Source of the DNA: Sphingomonas sp. Leaf242
GTDB lineage: Bacteria > Pseudomonadota > Alphaproteobacteria > Sphingomonadales > Sphingomonadaceae
DNA: 64,000 nucleotides
Reading direction: 5' to 3'
Assembly (NCBI RefSeq): GCF_001422045.1
Contig: NZ_LMLW01000008.1
Location: forward strand, 34,291 to 98,290
Position numbers and translations under genes: made by a program
Part shown: in pieces, positions 47,653-55,802 of the stretch
Position numbering within the stretch: the first letter of the stretch is position 1
Layout: the number at the start of each line of letters is the position of its first letter
The notes under the pieces: model-generated
The model's input: only the letters and a program-made list of their open reading frames with translations
Told to the model about the DNA's origin: nothing
Databases searched by the model: none

Positions 47653-48390
47653 GATAAGACGCCGAACTAAACGCCTTATGGGCACTTTTGATGCGTAAGC
47701 GAGCGAGAGGCGCTGTCGTCTGACGTAACACCGCGGTGGGCCGGTGCACTGGCACTGGCCCTAGCTTTAGCGTCCGCTCTTGGGCAACGCGCAGAGGACC
47801 GAACCAGGTTCAAGTACCTCGACTGACGTCGCCAACATGCATCAGAAAACGGATCGAAGGCCTAAGGTCTACTGGGGTGAGAAAGTCTAGATCATCGAGT
47901 GTGACGGCAACCTGGATGCACGTTGCGGTCCATGGCGCGCGCGGCATCGTCGCTCAGGGCATGATTAGGCCAAGTGCAAGCTCCGCAACAATGGGCTACT
48001 ACACCTGTCGATGGCGGACCTTCACCAGGGCGATAGCCTCATCGCTGCCGACGGACCAACAGGTGCTTGCGTTCACGCGGTCTGGCAAGCACTTCATGAA
48101 CGAAGCCCAACGGGTCACGGTGTTGCGACCGGCAAGGTCGAACCTCAAAAGGCTGTGACAAAGCACATGGCGCTCAAAACTGCCTGAACAACGAAGCATG
48201 GTGATGGCGGCAGATCCCCCAATGAGCTCAACGTTCCTTAAAGGGCCAAGCCTTCAAAAAGGCCTCTGTAGTTCCCTTAAAGGCGTTTCGGTCGACTTTT
48301 CCGAAGCCTGGGGTCGCGCGGGGCTAGGGACCGTGCAGGCCTTCGGTATACTGCCAGATGGTCCAGTCATCCCAACCCTCCGGCATGGCA
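47653..48390. other. Degenerate intergenic DNA with a decayed reading frame
   Basis: 738 bp with no intact gene. On the plus strand a frame from 47838 reads through two stops (MHQKTDRRPKVYWGEKV, stop, IIECDGNLDARCGPWRA, stop near 47967, then AKCKLRNNGLLHLSMADL) to a TGA at 48185-48187. The last part could stand alone as a 58-codon frame from ATG 48011. I cannot assign it to a family; the spacing loosely recalls a PilZ-type domain. A decayed gene is more likely than a functional small protein. Confidence 0.4.
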
Positions 48391-48843
48391 CTATATGGCT
48401 TCACCCTTGGTTACTGGTGAGCTACCATTACCCTTCATCACTAATCGTAGTCGATGCCGGCCATAGATCACCGGCCATCTATTGAGCTGACGGTGAATTT
48501 CTAGGCAAAATTCTTCCATCTGCTTGAAAACACCATATCTCTCGCAGTCAAAGGCGATGAGGTCGTTATCCTCAGGCTTAGCAAAATCAAGAAAGTGTTG
48601 AGCCTGTAATGTTCCGTCCGCAGATTTTCCAGCGAAGTGATAAGCACCCCACAAAAGGCCCGCTTCTTTGATTTCATGCTTGCGGCGCTTGTAATTTTCA
48701 TCAGTCCAATCGCCCCCTTCGGTGGCTTTGTGGACGACGGCAACGATACCGGCTCGCTTGACGGCGGCCCAATCAGCGACCTGTTCTTGATAATGCGAGA
48801 TGTCTATCATGCATGTGGTCCATGCCGCGCTGATGTTCCCCAT
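48391..48843 (-). CDS. GH25 lysozyme (N-acetylmuramidase), C-terminally truncated
   Basis: About 150 aa of a GH25 barrel: the N-terminal catalytic D in MIDISHYQ, then AAVKRAGIVAVVHKATEGGD, GAYHFAG and the FDCE acidic pair (IAFDCERYG). Homology stops after NRWPVIYG, and the last 17 residues look random. GH25 enzymes are near 200 aa, so the last strands and helix are missing and the enzyme is probably inactive. ATG 48843 is chosen over an in-frame ATG at 48888. Origin could be phage or an antibacterial effector; the surroundings are scrambled accessory DNA. Confidence 0.75.
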   Translation of the reverse strand: MGNISAAWTTCMIDISHYQEQVADWAAVKRAGIVAVVHKATEGGDWTDENYKRRKHEIKEAGLLWGAYHFAGKSADGTLQAQHFLDFAKPEDNDLIAFDCERYGVFKQMEEFCLEIHRQLNRWPVIYGRHRLRLVMKGNGSSPVTKGEAI

Positions 48844-49391
48844 CTCGTTTTCTTTCCCCGACGAACTAACTACTGCAGACGGCCGCATTAAATTGCTGGA
48901 TTCAAGGAGTTTGGCTGCAAGTGATTTTTAAGTATCGGCTGCGGAACGGCTGTGGATCGATCATTCGCTCGATCAGCAGCTGCCCACACCCGTTTCCGGG
49001 CGTTCAGAGGTTCTGGCGGCTTCTCAGCTTTTGCCATTCGTTCATCTACTGGAAACCGCTCGCTTCGGTGGTTTGGCCGGGCCAGCCAGACCGATTTGAA
49101 TTGGGATGAAGCTGCCATTCCCATCAGAGGATCCAAACCTCTGTATCTAACGAGAGCCGACATACGCCTGCCTAGTTTTACGCATCCGGCTCATTGGTTG
49201 CCCGAGTGGCTACTACGTTAGGATCAAGGCTTGGCTGAATGGGCGAGACCACGGGCCGGTTGAGCCCTTCGGACGGGGTGCCGTCCGCGCCGTGGCTACG
49301 CCCGCCGGCCCCACCCGGGCGACTCGAGGGTCTCGATCGGCCCGGTCGCCAGAGTTTGGCGCGCTGAGCTCCGCAGGCCGGAGGGCTTAAT
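48844..49391. other. Gene-free region
   Basis: 548 bp between the GH25 fragment and the methyltransferase fragment. Overlapping short frames on both strands have no recognisable motifs. A GC-rich patch at about 49255-49385 differs in composition from the flanks. The sequence GGTTGCCCGAGTGG near 49197 recalls a tRNA 5' end but no cloverleaf follows. Confidence 0.5.
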
Positions 49392-49940
49392 CTACCGAAT
49401 GATGATTGAATCGAGCCTGCTTCTCCTGCTGACCCTCACACGATGACCACTGGGCATGCCGGGAGGTCCATAATCGACCGACAGCGCCTTGGCATAGCGC
49501 TCTGCCTGCCCGCGCGCCTGGACCATCGCCTTCGTCCAGCCCGGCGTGCCCCGGGCGGTGCCGCGTTTCATCCGCGCGCTGGCGGTCTGGCCGAATAGGT
49601 CGAGATCGTCATCGCCGCGCGTCGCCGCCGCACGATCGGCGTCGCTGCCCTGCTTGGCCTCGAGGATGAAGGCGCCGCGCTTATAGGCGTCGATCCGACC
49701 GAAGCTGACGCTGCCGTCGCCATTGTTTTGCAAAAGGCGCCGTTCGAACACATAGTCGTTATGCGCGTCATCGCTGCGGCTGCCATGCGGCGGATCGACG
49801 CTGATCAGCGCGCACAGCCCGTTCAGGAAGCTTTGCGTATTGGCCAGTTCCGACCCGCCGGTGCCACGCAAGTGCGCAATGAAGGCGTCGATAGCGGCGG
49901 GATCGGTCATGGTCGCGACGTAAGTCAGGATTTCCGCCAT
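49392..49940 (-). pseudogene. N-terminal fragment of MmeI-like DNA methyltransferase/nuclease
   Basis: The N-terminus of a large class I SAM-dependent DNA methyltransferase of the MmeI/type IIG-like group: TDPAAIDAFIAHLRGTGGSE, ANTQSFLNGLCALISVDPP, then a PD-(D/E)xK-like nuclease signature, RIDAYKRGAFILEAKQ, and DDLDLFGQTASARMKRGTA. Homology ends after RYAKALSVDYG; the last 20 codons are unrelated, so the helical spacer and the whole methyltransferase domain (hundreds of residues) are gone. It follows the SNF2/PLD relic by 20 nt on the same strand, suggesting that the two once formed one defence module. Confidence 0.8.
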
Positions 49941-49959
49941 ATGCAACTGACCAGGATAA

Positions 49960-51013
49960 TCAGCCGACCGTGTCGGGCCCAACGGTGACGTGCACGGTGC
50001 ACTCCTTGTCGGGCAGCATTACGCCGTCGATCCCGTTCGACACGTCTCAGATGATCTCTCGTCCTCTCGTCATCCGTGCCTTGACGGATCGATCATGGAA
50101 GCTTCGGCTCTGGCGACGGAAAAGCTGAATATGGCGCAGCGACGGCCCGCCGGGCAATGCCCCCTTGCACCGGGCCTGAAGATCGTCATATCGCTGGACC
50201 TAGCTTTCCGCCGCGTAACGATCGACGCTGTCGGCATCGAAGCTGACGACGGTGATCTCACCGACATGACGCGCGGCGGCGACCAGCAGGGCCATGAAGT
50301 CGATCAGGCATTGCCGGTTGCGTCCGTCCGCACACCCATAGGGATCGCGTATCGACAGATCGGCCAAGGGTTGATCCGCGACCGGTTTCGCGAAAATGTC
50401 GAGATTGTGTCGTATCTTCGGCTGGAACACCATTCTGGCGGGCCAGTCCACCTTTGGCGTTTCCGGTTTTGCTGTAACGCGTGCTGACAATGTCGGCCTC
50501 GGTGGTGCGACAGTCGCAGGCTCGGCAGCAGGTGCGACCACTTCACCCGTGGGCGGGGTATCCGCTTCGGCAGGCCGCGTGCCTGCACCCAAAACCTCGT
50601 CGAACAACGACGAGGCGTCCCGCTCGTCCTCGCCCGGCAAAAGAAGACCGCGGCTAAGTTCACGCTTCCGACGCATCAGATCGTCAAGCTTCAGGTCGAA
50701 GCTCATAGGGCGGATCGCCGGGTCGGGATGGACCGATTGCGGGAGATAGACGTGAACGTCTCGCGTCTGTCCGATGCGGAAGGCCCGATCGGTCGCCTGA
50801 TCCTCTACAGCCGGGCTCCACCAGCGCGACAGATGAATGACGTGATTGGCCGCCGTCAGCGTGATTCCCACCCCACCGGCCTTGGGCGACAGGATCATCA
50901 CGTCGAACCCGTTCGGCCGGCGCTGGAACGCATCGACCGCGACCTGCCGTGCGTCGCCGGCGACACCGCCGTGGATCCGGGTAACGTCGTGATCGAGTGT
51001 GTACCGGCGGCGG
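49960..51013 (-). pseudogene. SNF2-type helicase with PLD-like C-terminus, truncated and interrupted
   Basis: From about 51013 the minus strand encodes the end of a SNF2/Swi2 helicase: RRRYTLDHDVTRIHGGV, motif V ILSPKAGGVGITLTAANHVI, motif VI DQATDRAFRIGQTRDV. Then come a linker and a phospholipase-D-like domain (LADLSIRDPYGCADGRNRQC, VTVVSFDADSVDRYAAES after minor divergence). A TAG at 50200-50202 and a TGA near 50050 interrupt it, yet the same frame goes on (VQRYDDLQARCKG, RSFHDRSVKAR, DVSNGIDGVML) to its own stop at 49960. The ATPase half is missing beyond 51013, where unrelated DNA is fused. Confidence 0.8.
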
Positions 51014-51015
51014 AT

Positions 51016-51046
51016 GACCGCCGGGCGACCGCCGGGCGACCGCCGG
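51016..51046. repeat. Short tandem repeat at a gene-fragment junction
   Basis: GACCGCCGGGC is repeated twice and then partly a third time (51016-51026, 51027-51037, 51038-51046) exactly where the SNF2 relic (-) meets the SDR fragment (+). It looks like a recombination scar. Confidence 0.65.
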
Positions 51047-51270
51047 AGAAACCGCCCGCTGCATGGACGCCTGAACAGGTCGTCGCGCTGATGATGGACC
51101 GGGTAGCAGCGGGCGACTTCTACATCCTGTGCCCGGACAACGAGACCACGGCCGAACAGGATGCCAAGCGTATGGCTTGGGCGGCAGGAGACCTGATCGA
51201 GAACCGTCCAGCCCTGTCGCGCTGGCACCCAGACTGGCGAGACGCCTTTGCACAGTTCATGGAAAAATGA
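51047..51270 (+). pseudogene. C-terminal fragment of short-chain dehydrogenase
   Basis: About 74 codons ending at TGA 51270 match the C-terminal end of an SDR-family oxidoreductase common in alphaproteobacteria: AAWTPEQVVALMMDRVAAGD, FYILCPDNETT, KRMAWAAGDLIENRPALSRW. The Rossmann domain and catalytic Tyr-Lys are absent, having been replaced by the SNF2 relic, so this cannot be functional. Confidence 0.72.
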
Positions 51271-51285
51271 TCGCTCGCCGGGCGA

Positions 51286-51480
51286 CCTGTGCGGCAAACT
51301 ATTGCTACCGTACAGGAGGCGCGACGTCTGATGCTGTCAGGGGGCACGACAGCAAGCAGCGCAGGTTTTGCCGTGGGCTACCAAAGCCCATCGCAGTTCA
51401 ACCGCGAGTATGCCCGCCTATTTTGTCCTCCTCTACGCCGTGGCATTGAACAGCTGCAGAGCAGCGGCAATTTACTGACG
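51286..51480 (+). pseudogene. AraC-type HTH C-terminal fragment
   Basis: Reads [20 protein letters not shown] and [17 protein letters not shown], the second helix-turn-helix of AraC/XylS regulators, and then runs into unrelated sequence (open to 51663). The ligand domain and first HTH are missing. It lies right after the SDR fragment, so both may be remnants of one SDR-regulator neighbourhood. Between 51480 and the MFS gene at 51660 I see no gene. Confidence 0.7.
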
Positions 51481-51659
51481 CCAGTCAGCCTCTCTCGCTT
51501 TTCAATTGCGACCCATCATTTGGCATTCCAAGCCGAGATATCGCGTTCCATCTCCGGCTACTCGTTCAATATGCAGGTGAACGCAAATTCGGGCCACAAA
51601 TTGGCTTGGAGATCTGGCTGCAGTACGGTGCCGTTTGTAGAGGGCCCCCGCAGCACCAT

Positions 51660-52847
51660 CTAGACCGCGGCCGCTCGACGCTCCGTTAGAAATAGAAGAA
51701 GCGCCGCTGTGGCAAGGGCCGCTCCCACCGACACCGTCGCTGTCCAGCCTCCCTGCTCGAAACTCACGGTCGCGAGCATCGAGCCAAGTGCTCCGGCAAG
51801 GAAAACGACCGTCATGTACACCGCGTTGATGCGCCCGCGCGCCTCGGGAGCTATCGAGAACAGCACGCGCTGACCAAGCACCTGGTTCAGCTGGGTTGCC
51901 GCATCGAGCAGCACGGCCGCCGCAGCAAGCAGGATCAGCGCATGCGCCGCAGCAGCCCAGCCGGCAATCAGAAAGGCAGCGATCGCGGCTGTTAACGCAA
52001 CCGCCGTGCCTGCTCGAATATGCCCACGATCGCCCAGCCGCCCGGCGATCGGCGCCGCCAGCGCGCCGCCCGCTCCGGCAAGCGCAAACAAAGCTATGCC
52101 GGGCTGTCCCAGGCCGAAGCGAGCTGCAAGCAGCAACGGCACCGCCGTCCAGAACAGATTGAACGCAGCGAACATCGTTGCCTGATAGGCAGTCCGGCGC
52201 CGGATCGTCGGGGTTTTGACTAACAGCGAAACACTCGACCGAAGAAGTTGGCCGTAGCGCAGATCAGGTTCGGGATGCCGTTCCGGGACGGCGCGGATAA
52301 TGAGTAGAGTCAGTGCCGCCATGGCTATTGCCGAGAGCACGAAGATCATGCGCCAGCCGGCTATGGCGGCGATACCGTTCGCCAGCGGGCGAGCAAGCAT
52401 GATCCCGGTAATCAGCCCACCCATGATATTGCCGACGACCCGACCGCGGGTCGCTTCCGGCGCCAGATGGGCCGCAAGTGGCACCATGATCTGCGCGCCG
52501 ACCGAGCAGAAGCCCGTCAGGAATGAGAAGAACAGGAAGCTCGCTGCTCCCGTCGCCATCCACGTGCCGAGCAAGCCGAAACATGCCCCGCCCGTCAGCA
52601 TCACGATGAGCCGTTTGTTCTCGACCCGATCCGCGAGGGAGACGACGAAGAACAGGCCTGCCCCATATCCAAGCTGCGTTGTGGTAACGACCAGACCGGC
52701 GACAGCGCCGTGGAGACCTAACGCCGGTGCTATCTCGCCGATCAGCGCTTGCGCATAATAGAGGTTCGCGACCATCAGGCCGCATGAGACGGAGAATATT
52801 GCGGTGAGGCCGGGACTGATGCCGGGTCCATGCGTCTTGATGACCAT
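51660..52847 (-). CDS. MFS transporter (drug:H+ antiporter-like)
   Basis: A 395-aa inner-membrane transporter with about 12 hydrophobic segments in two bundles. It has TM1 [17 protein letters not shown], the loop 2-3 motif [15 protein letters not shown], and TM5-like [20 protein letters not shown]. The sequence fits the YnfM/arabinose-efflux-like DHA group often annotated in sphingomonads. It is complete and uninterrupted, unlike its neighbours. It is divergent from the DsbA-family gene, sharing a 190-bp intergenic region. Confidence 0.9.
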   Translation of the reverse strand: MVIKTHGPGISPGLTAIFSVSCGLMVANLYYAQALIGEIAPALGLHGAVAGLVVTTTQLGYGAGLFFVVSLADRVENKRLIVMLTGGACFGLLGTWMATGAASFLFFSFLTGFCSVGAQIMVPLAAHLAPEATRGRVVGNIMGGLITGIMLARPLANGIAAIAGWRMIFVLSAIAMAALTLLIIRAVPERHPEPDLRYGQLLRSSVSLLVKTPTIRRRTAYQATMFAAFNLFWTAVPLLLAARFGLGQPGIALFALAGAGGALAAPIAGRLGDRGHIRAGTAVALTAAIAAFLIAGWAAAAHALILLAAAAVLLDAATQLNQVLGQRVLFSIAPEARGRINAVYMTVVFLAGALGSMLATVSFEQGGWTATVSVGAALATAALLLFLTERRAAAV

Positions 52848-53037
52848 GCGGGCCGCTTAGCCGCTCCTGATGGCCGCGTCGCTATCGGGCATCGGCATTA
52901 TAGCCGTTGAGACCCAGTTGCAGCCGTTCATGAAGGCCCGTCGATTGCCTGAACCGCACCGCATGCGCGACGCTGATGCATTTCGCCTACAGCGTCCCTA
53001 GGTTTCGCGTTCTCCCTCCAGCTGACGACGGTGATGC

Positions 53038-53685
53038 ATGTCCAAGCCCATGAAAATCGATTTCGTCTCGGACGTGTCTTGTCCTTGGTGCGTTATCGGC
53101 CTGCTCGGCCTCGAAGAGGCGCTCGCTCGCACTGGAGACCTGATCGACGCGGACATCACCTTCCAGCCCTTCGAGCTGAACCCGCAGATGGGCACCGAGG
53201 GGCAAAATATCGGCGAACATATTGCGGAGAAGTATGGCTCGACGCCTGAGCAGTCGGCCGCCAATCGCACAATGATCCGCGATCGCGCTGCCGATCTTGG
53301 TTTCGTGATGCGGATGTCGGAGACGAGCCGCATCTACAACACGTTTGACGCGCACCGACTGCTGCATTGGGCGCATATTAAGGGCAGGCAGCCGGCGCTG
53401 AAGCGGGCATTATTTGACGTTTATTTTACCGATCAGCAGAACCCGTCCGACCATACCGTACTGGTCGTCACCGCAGCCAATGTCGGGCTAGACCCAACGC
53501 GAGCCGCTGCGATTCTTGCGTCGGACGAATTTGCCCAAGATGTCCGCACCGCCGAGCGGTCGTGGCAGTCGCACGGGATCAGCGCGGTACCTGCAGTCAT
53601 CGTCAATGATCGCTATCTGATCTCGGGCGGCCAGCCTCCAGAAGCGTTTGAGCGCGCCTTGCGCAAAATCGCGGCAGACGCCTGA
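53038..53685 (+). CDS. DsbA-family oxidoreductase (FrnE-like)
   Basis: A 215-aa thioredoxin-fold protein without a signal peptide, with a CPWC active site (C15-C18 in VSCPWCVIG), the inserted helical domain and the cis-Pro region SAVPAVIVNDRYLISGGQ. This matches FrnE-type cytoplasmic DsbA-like proteins (2-hydroxychromene-2-carboxylate isomerase superfamily), linked to oxidative stress and polyketide metabolism. It is complete and divergent from the MFS transporter gene. Confidence 0.92.
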   Translation: MSKPMKIDFVSDVSCPWCVIGLLGLEEALARTGDLIDADITFQPFELNPQMGTEGQNIGEHIAEKYGSTPEQSAANRTMIRDRAADLGFVMRMSETSRIYNTFDAHRLLHWAHIKGRQPALKRALFDVYFTDQQNPSDHTVLVVTAANVGLDPTRAAAILASDEFAQDVRTAERSWQSHGISAVPAVIVNDRYLISGGQPPEAFERALRKIAADA

Positions 53686-53873
53686 TTCCCGTCACCTCTC
53701 CAATTAGCGGCACTTCTGCTAACTTGACCCATTCCCGGACGCTCGCAGGCTCTTTTCATTTCCTCAACTTCGGCCGTTCTTTCATGTGAGAAGCGCGGAA
53801 TGGATTGGCTTGGTTTGGGACGAAGCCGTTGTTCAAGCCAGGCTCCCCTAACGACGGCATCGGCAAGAAGCCG

Positions 53874-54056
53874 TCATCCTTCGCGGATCACTTTTCCCCA
53901 GTATGTGCGAAAGAATGACGGACTGCGATCTTTTGGGATAGCGATCTTTTCGCGGTGCAGGACTGCGGTGAACACCCGGCTCGTAAATTGGCTTGGATGA
54001 TCGGTGTTGAAGATCGCCGACGCCCCGAAGTGCGTGCTCCGGCGCAAGTGTCCCAC
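53874..54056 (-). pseudogene. IS3-family transposase (OrfB) remnant
   Basis: The minus strand reads RRSTHFGASAIFNTDHPSQF, TSRVFTAVLHREKIAIPKD, the second DDE block of IS3-type integrases with the D of IFNTD; the expected SMDGKGRWMDN and catalytic Glu are replaced. No inverted repeats or OrfA are seen. The rest of 53686-54116 shows nothing else. Confidence 0.68.
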
Positions 54057-54116
54057 CAGTTCGGCTAGCCGCCCCGGCGATAGCGCCCTCGCGCCCTTCG
54101 CCTGTCCCGATCAACT

Positions 54117-54203
54117 CCCGCACGCGGCGCTGTCCGCGACATAATCGAAGCGCCGGTCGCCCCAGACACGCAGGTGGTTACCAAGACGATATGACCCCGC
54201 CAA
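54117..54203 (-). pseudogene. Rhs core fragment
   Basis: Immediately after the SUKH stop codon the minus strand reads SYRLGNHLRVWGDRRFDY, a YD-repeat segment of the Rhs core, then breaks down (VADSAACGS, stop). It is a leftover from recombination within the rhs locus. Confidence 0.6.
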
Positions 54204-54764
54204 TCACGCACGCCAGGATCGTTCGAACGCCGTCAGATCATCGCAGAGATAAGCGGTAAGATAGGCCGCGAGGTCAGAGTAACGGCCTTCACCGTTCGAA
54301 TCATAGACCCAGAGTTCCGGCTCATCTGCGCAATCGAGCCAAAGTAGATAAATTTTGTCGTTGGAGACATCATTGCCAGCAAACAGCGACAAGCGTTCCG
54401 GGCGGAACAGCGCAGAAGCGTCGTTTGGCCAGTTCTCCTCCGCCGCCTCCCTCATCTCGCGAATCTCCCGCAACAGCGGGTCAGCCGGTTCATCCCACAA
54501 TGCCACCATGTCAGCGGATGAGAGCCAATGGCCGTGTGTGGCGAGCCGCCAGCGCCCGAAGGCCTGGAAGCGCGCGCGCAGCATCGGGCTGACAGGCCGA
54601 CATACGCCCTTCGCCAGGGTCGGCACCTGATCCACGAACGGCTCGGGATTAAAGCGTACAGGAACCACCCATTCGGGCGGCGGCTGCGCGGGATCCGCCG
54701 CGTTCAGATCGTTCGCAATCGTATCCGTCTTTGCCGCAGCTCGCCGAAGTAGGTCATCGATCAT
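54204..54764 (-). CDS. SUKH (SMI1/KNR4)-like immunity protein for orphan Rhs toxin
   Basis: A 186-aa soluble protein with the SUKH pattern: early RFQAFGRWRLATHGHWLSSA, ALFRPERLSLFAGNDVSNDK, YLLWLDCADEPELWVYDSNG, and a C-terminal helix LAAYLTAYLCDDLTAFERSW. SUKH proteins bind and neutralise nuclease-type polymorphic toxins. It begins 11 nt behind the orphan Rhs C-terminal tip, the usual position of the cognate immunity gene. It appears intact while its toxin carries a nonsense codon. No signal peptide, so it acts in the cytoplasm. Confidence 0.78.
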   Translation of the reverse strand: MIDDLLRRAAAKTDTIANDLNAADPAQPPPEWVVPVRFNPEPFVDQVPTLAKGVCRPVSPMLRARFQAFGRWRLATHGHWLSSADMVALWDEPADPLLREIREMREAAEENWPNDASALFRPERLSLFAGNDVSNDKIYLLWLDCADEPELWVYDSNGEGRYSDLAAYLTAYLCDDLTAFERSWRA

Positions 54765-54775
54765 GACATAGCGCC

Positions 54776-55240
54776 CTAGAAAAGTTGTACCTTTGAGTAA
54801 GTCGTGCCGGGAGGAAGGGCCTGCGTCGCACCCCCTACATAACTATTTACAGATTTGTTTACCGGAATGATGGGCCCGGCCGGCTGACCACCCCAGCCCA
54901 CGTCCGGCGTATGCCCCGGTGCCATACCGGTGCCATTATAGGCACCGGTATTTTGTACCTTTGCCGAGTTGGCGGCTCGGTCGGCGGCCTGCCGCATCTG
55001 CGGTATCACCGCTTGCCGGGTCATCGGACCGTTCGCTCCGAGCTGCCCATTCCAGTCATTCACGTGCTGCTGGAGCGCAAGGTCCTAAGCAGACCCGGCG
55101 GGATATTTGTTGCGGATGTTCAGCGGACCGTGATTGTCAACAAACGCGCACGCTAACCCGAACGGATCCACCCAGCTTAGCGGGTCTGGCACATAAGCCT
55201 GGCCGTTGGCCCCGCCCTCTAGCCCAATCGCACCGGGCTG
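54776..55240 (-). pseudogene. Orphan Rhs C-terminal toxin tip (rhs-CT) with internal stop
   Basis: Starts inside the end of an Rhs core (IGLEGGANGQAYVPDPLSWV, DPFGL), continues as LACAFVDNHGPLNIRNKYPA, meets a TAG at 55085-55087, and goes on in the same frame (DLALQQHVNDWNGQLGANGP) to a stop at 54776. The distal part could be re-initiated at ATG 55063. I do not recognise the toxin family; its conserved-looking end is GHTPDVGWGGQPAGP and YVGGATQALPPGTTYS. The core-end sequence is a diverged duplicate of that in the main rhs gene, so this is a displaced tip with its own SUKH immunity gene behind it. Confidence 0.75.
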
Positions 55241-55332
55241 CTGACTAGAAATGGGGATAGCGATAGGCCAGTAAGAAAATCTCGTCGACCGCTTTCACGG
55301 TAGCAAATACACTTCGCCTTTTAACGGCAGTA

Positions 55333-55794
55333 TCACTGTTCCGCTAGTGCATGCAAGAATGCGGGAAACGATTCACTCAATTTCTCCATAGTCGATTTTT
55401 GATTTTCTTGGGGGGAGCGATCCTCCTCCCACATATCCATAGGATGATACCAGATTGAATTATCGGATCTATCAATGGAAAAGTAGTTTCCTCCGGGGTC
55501 TGATCCAAATGCCAGATTATCATCTGGAATTAAATGCTGCTGCTTTAGCGCGAGATTGACCTTTACTATATTCTGGTTAGCTGGCTCCAATCTGACTTCT
55601 GGTATAGGAAAGAGATAATCCAACAGGTATTCGTCTCCGTTTTCGGCAATGAAAATGCCTCTACTGGGTATTCCTCCATTCTTTTGACGATAAAGATTCA
55701 TCAAATCCCTCGGAATACTTACAACTACTTCCTCCGCGTCCTTAATATCTTGATCCGATAACGACGATTTGTGGCATTTTTTTTCAAATCTCAT
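55333..55794 (-). CDS. SUKH (SMI1/KNR4)-like immunity protein for the main Rhs toxin
   Basis: A 153-aa soluble protein: SIPRDLMNLYRQKNGGIPSR, GDEYLLDYLFPIPEV, FGSDPGGNYFSID and WYHPMDMWEEDRSP form a textbook SMI1/KNR4 pattern. RBS AGGTG lies 6-7 nt before ATG 55794, 8 nt after the toxin-tip stop codon. The gene is visibly AT-rich compared with everything around it, which indicates acquisition from another genome along with its toxin. It should neutralise the HNH-type tip in the cytoplasm. Confidence 0.88.
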   Translation of the reverse strand: MRFEKKCHKSSLSDQDIKDAEEVVVSIPRDLMNLYRQKNGGIPSRGIFIAENGDEYLLDYLFPIPEVRLEPANQNIVKVNLALKQQHLIPDDNLAFGSDPGGNYFSIDRSDNSIWYHPMDMWEEDRSPQENQKSTMEKLSESFPAFLHALAEQ

Positions 55795-55802
55795 TGTTTC
55801 AC

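Noticed and set aside
47736..48158. Plus-strand 140-codon frame
   Set aside because: No protein-like pattern; the alternative frame with CKLRNNGLLHLS is more coherent though broken.
48888..49163. Overlapping frames on both strands in 48.9-49.2 kb
   Set aside because: No RBS, motifs or family on either strand.
49190..49290. Possible tRNA starting GGTTGCCCGAGTGG
   Set aside because: No anticodon arm, T-arm (GGTTCGAATCC) or 3' acceptor complement follows.
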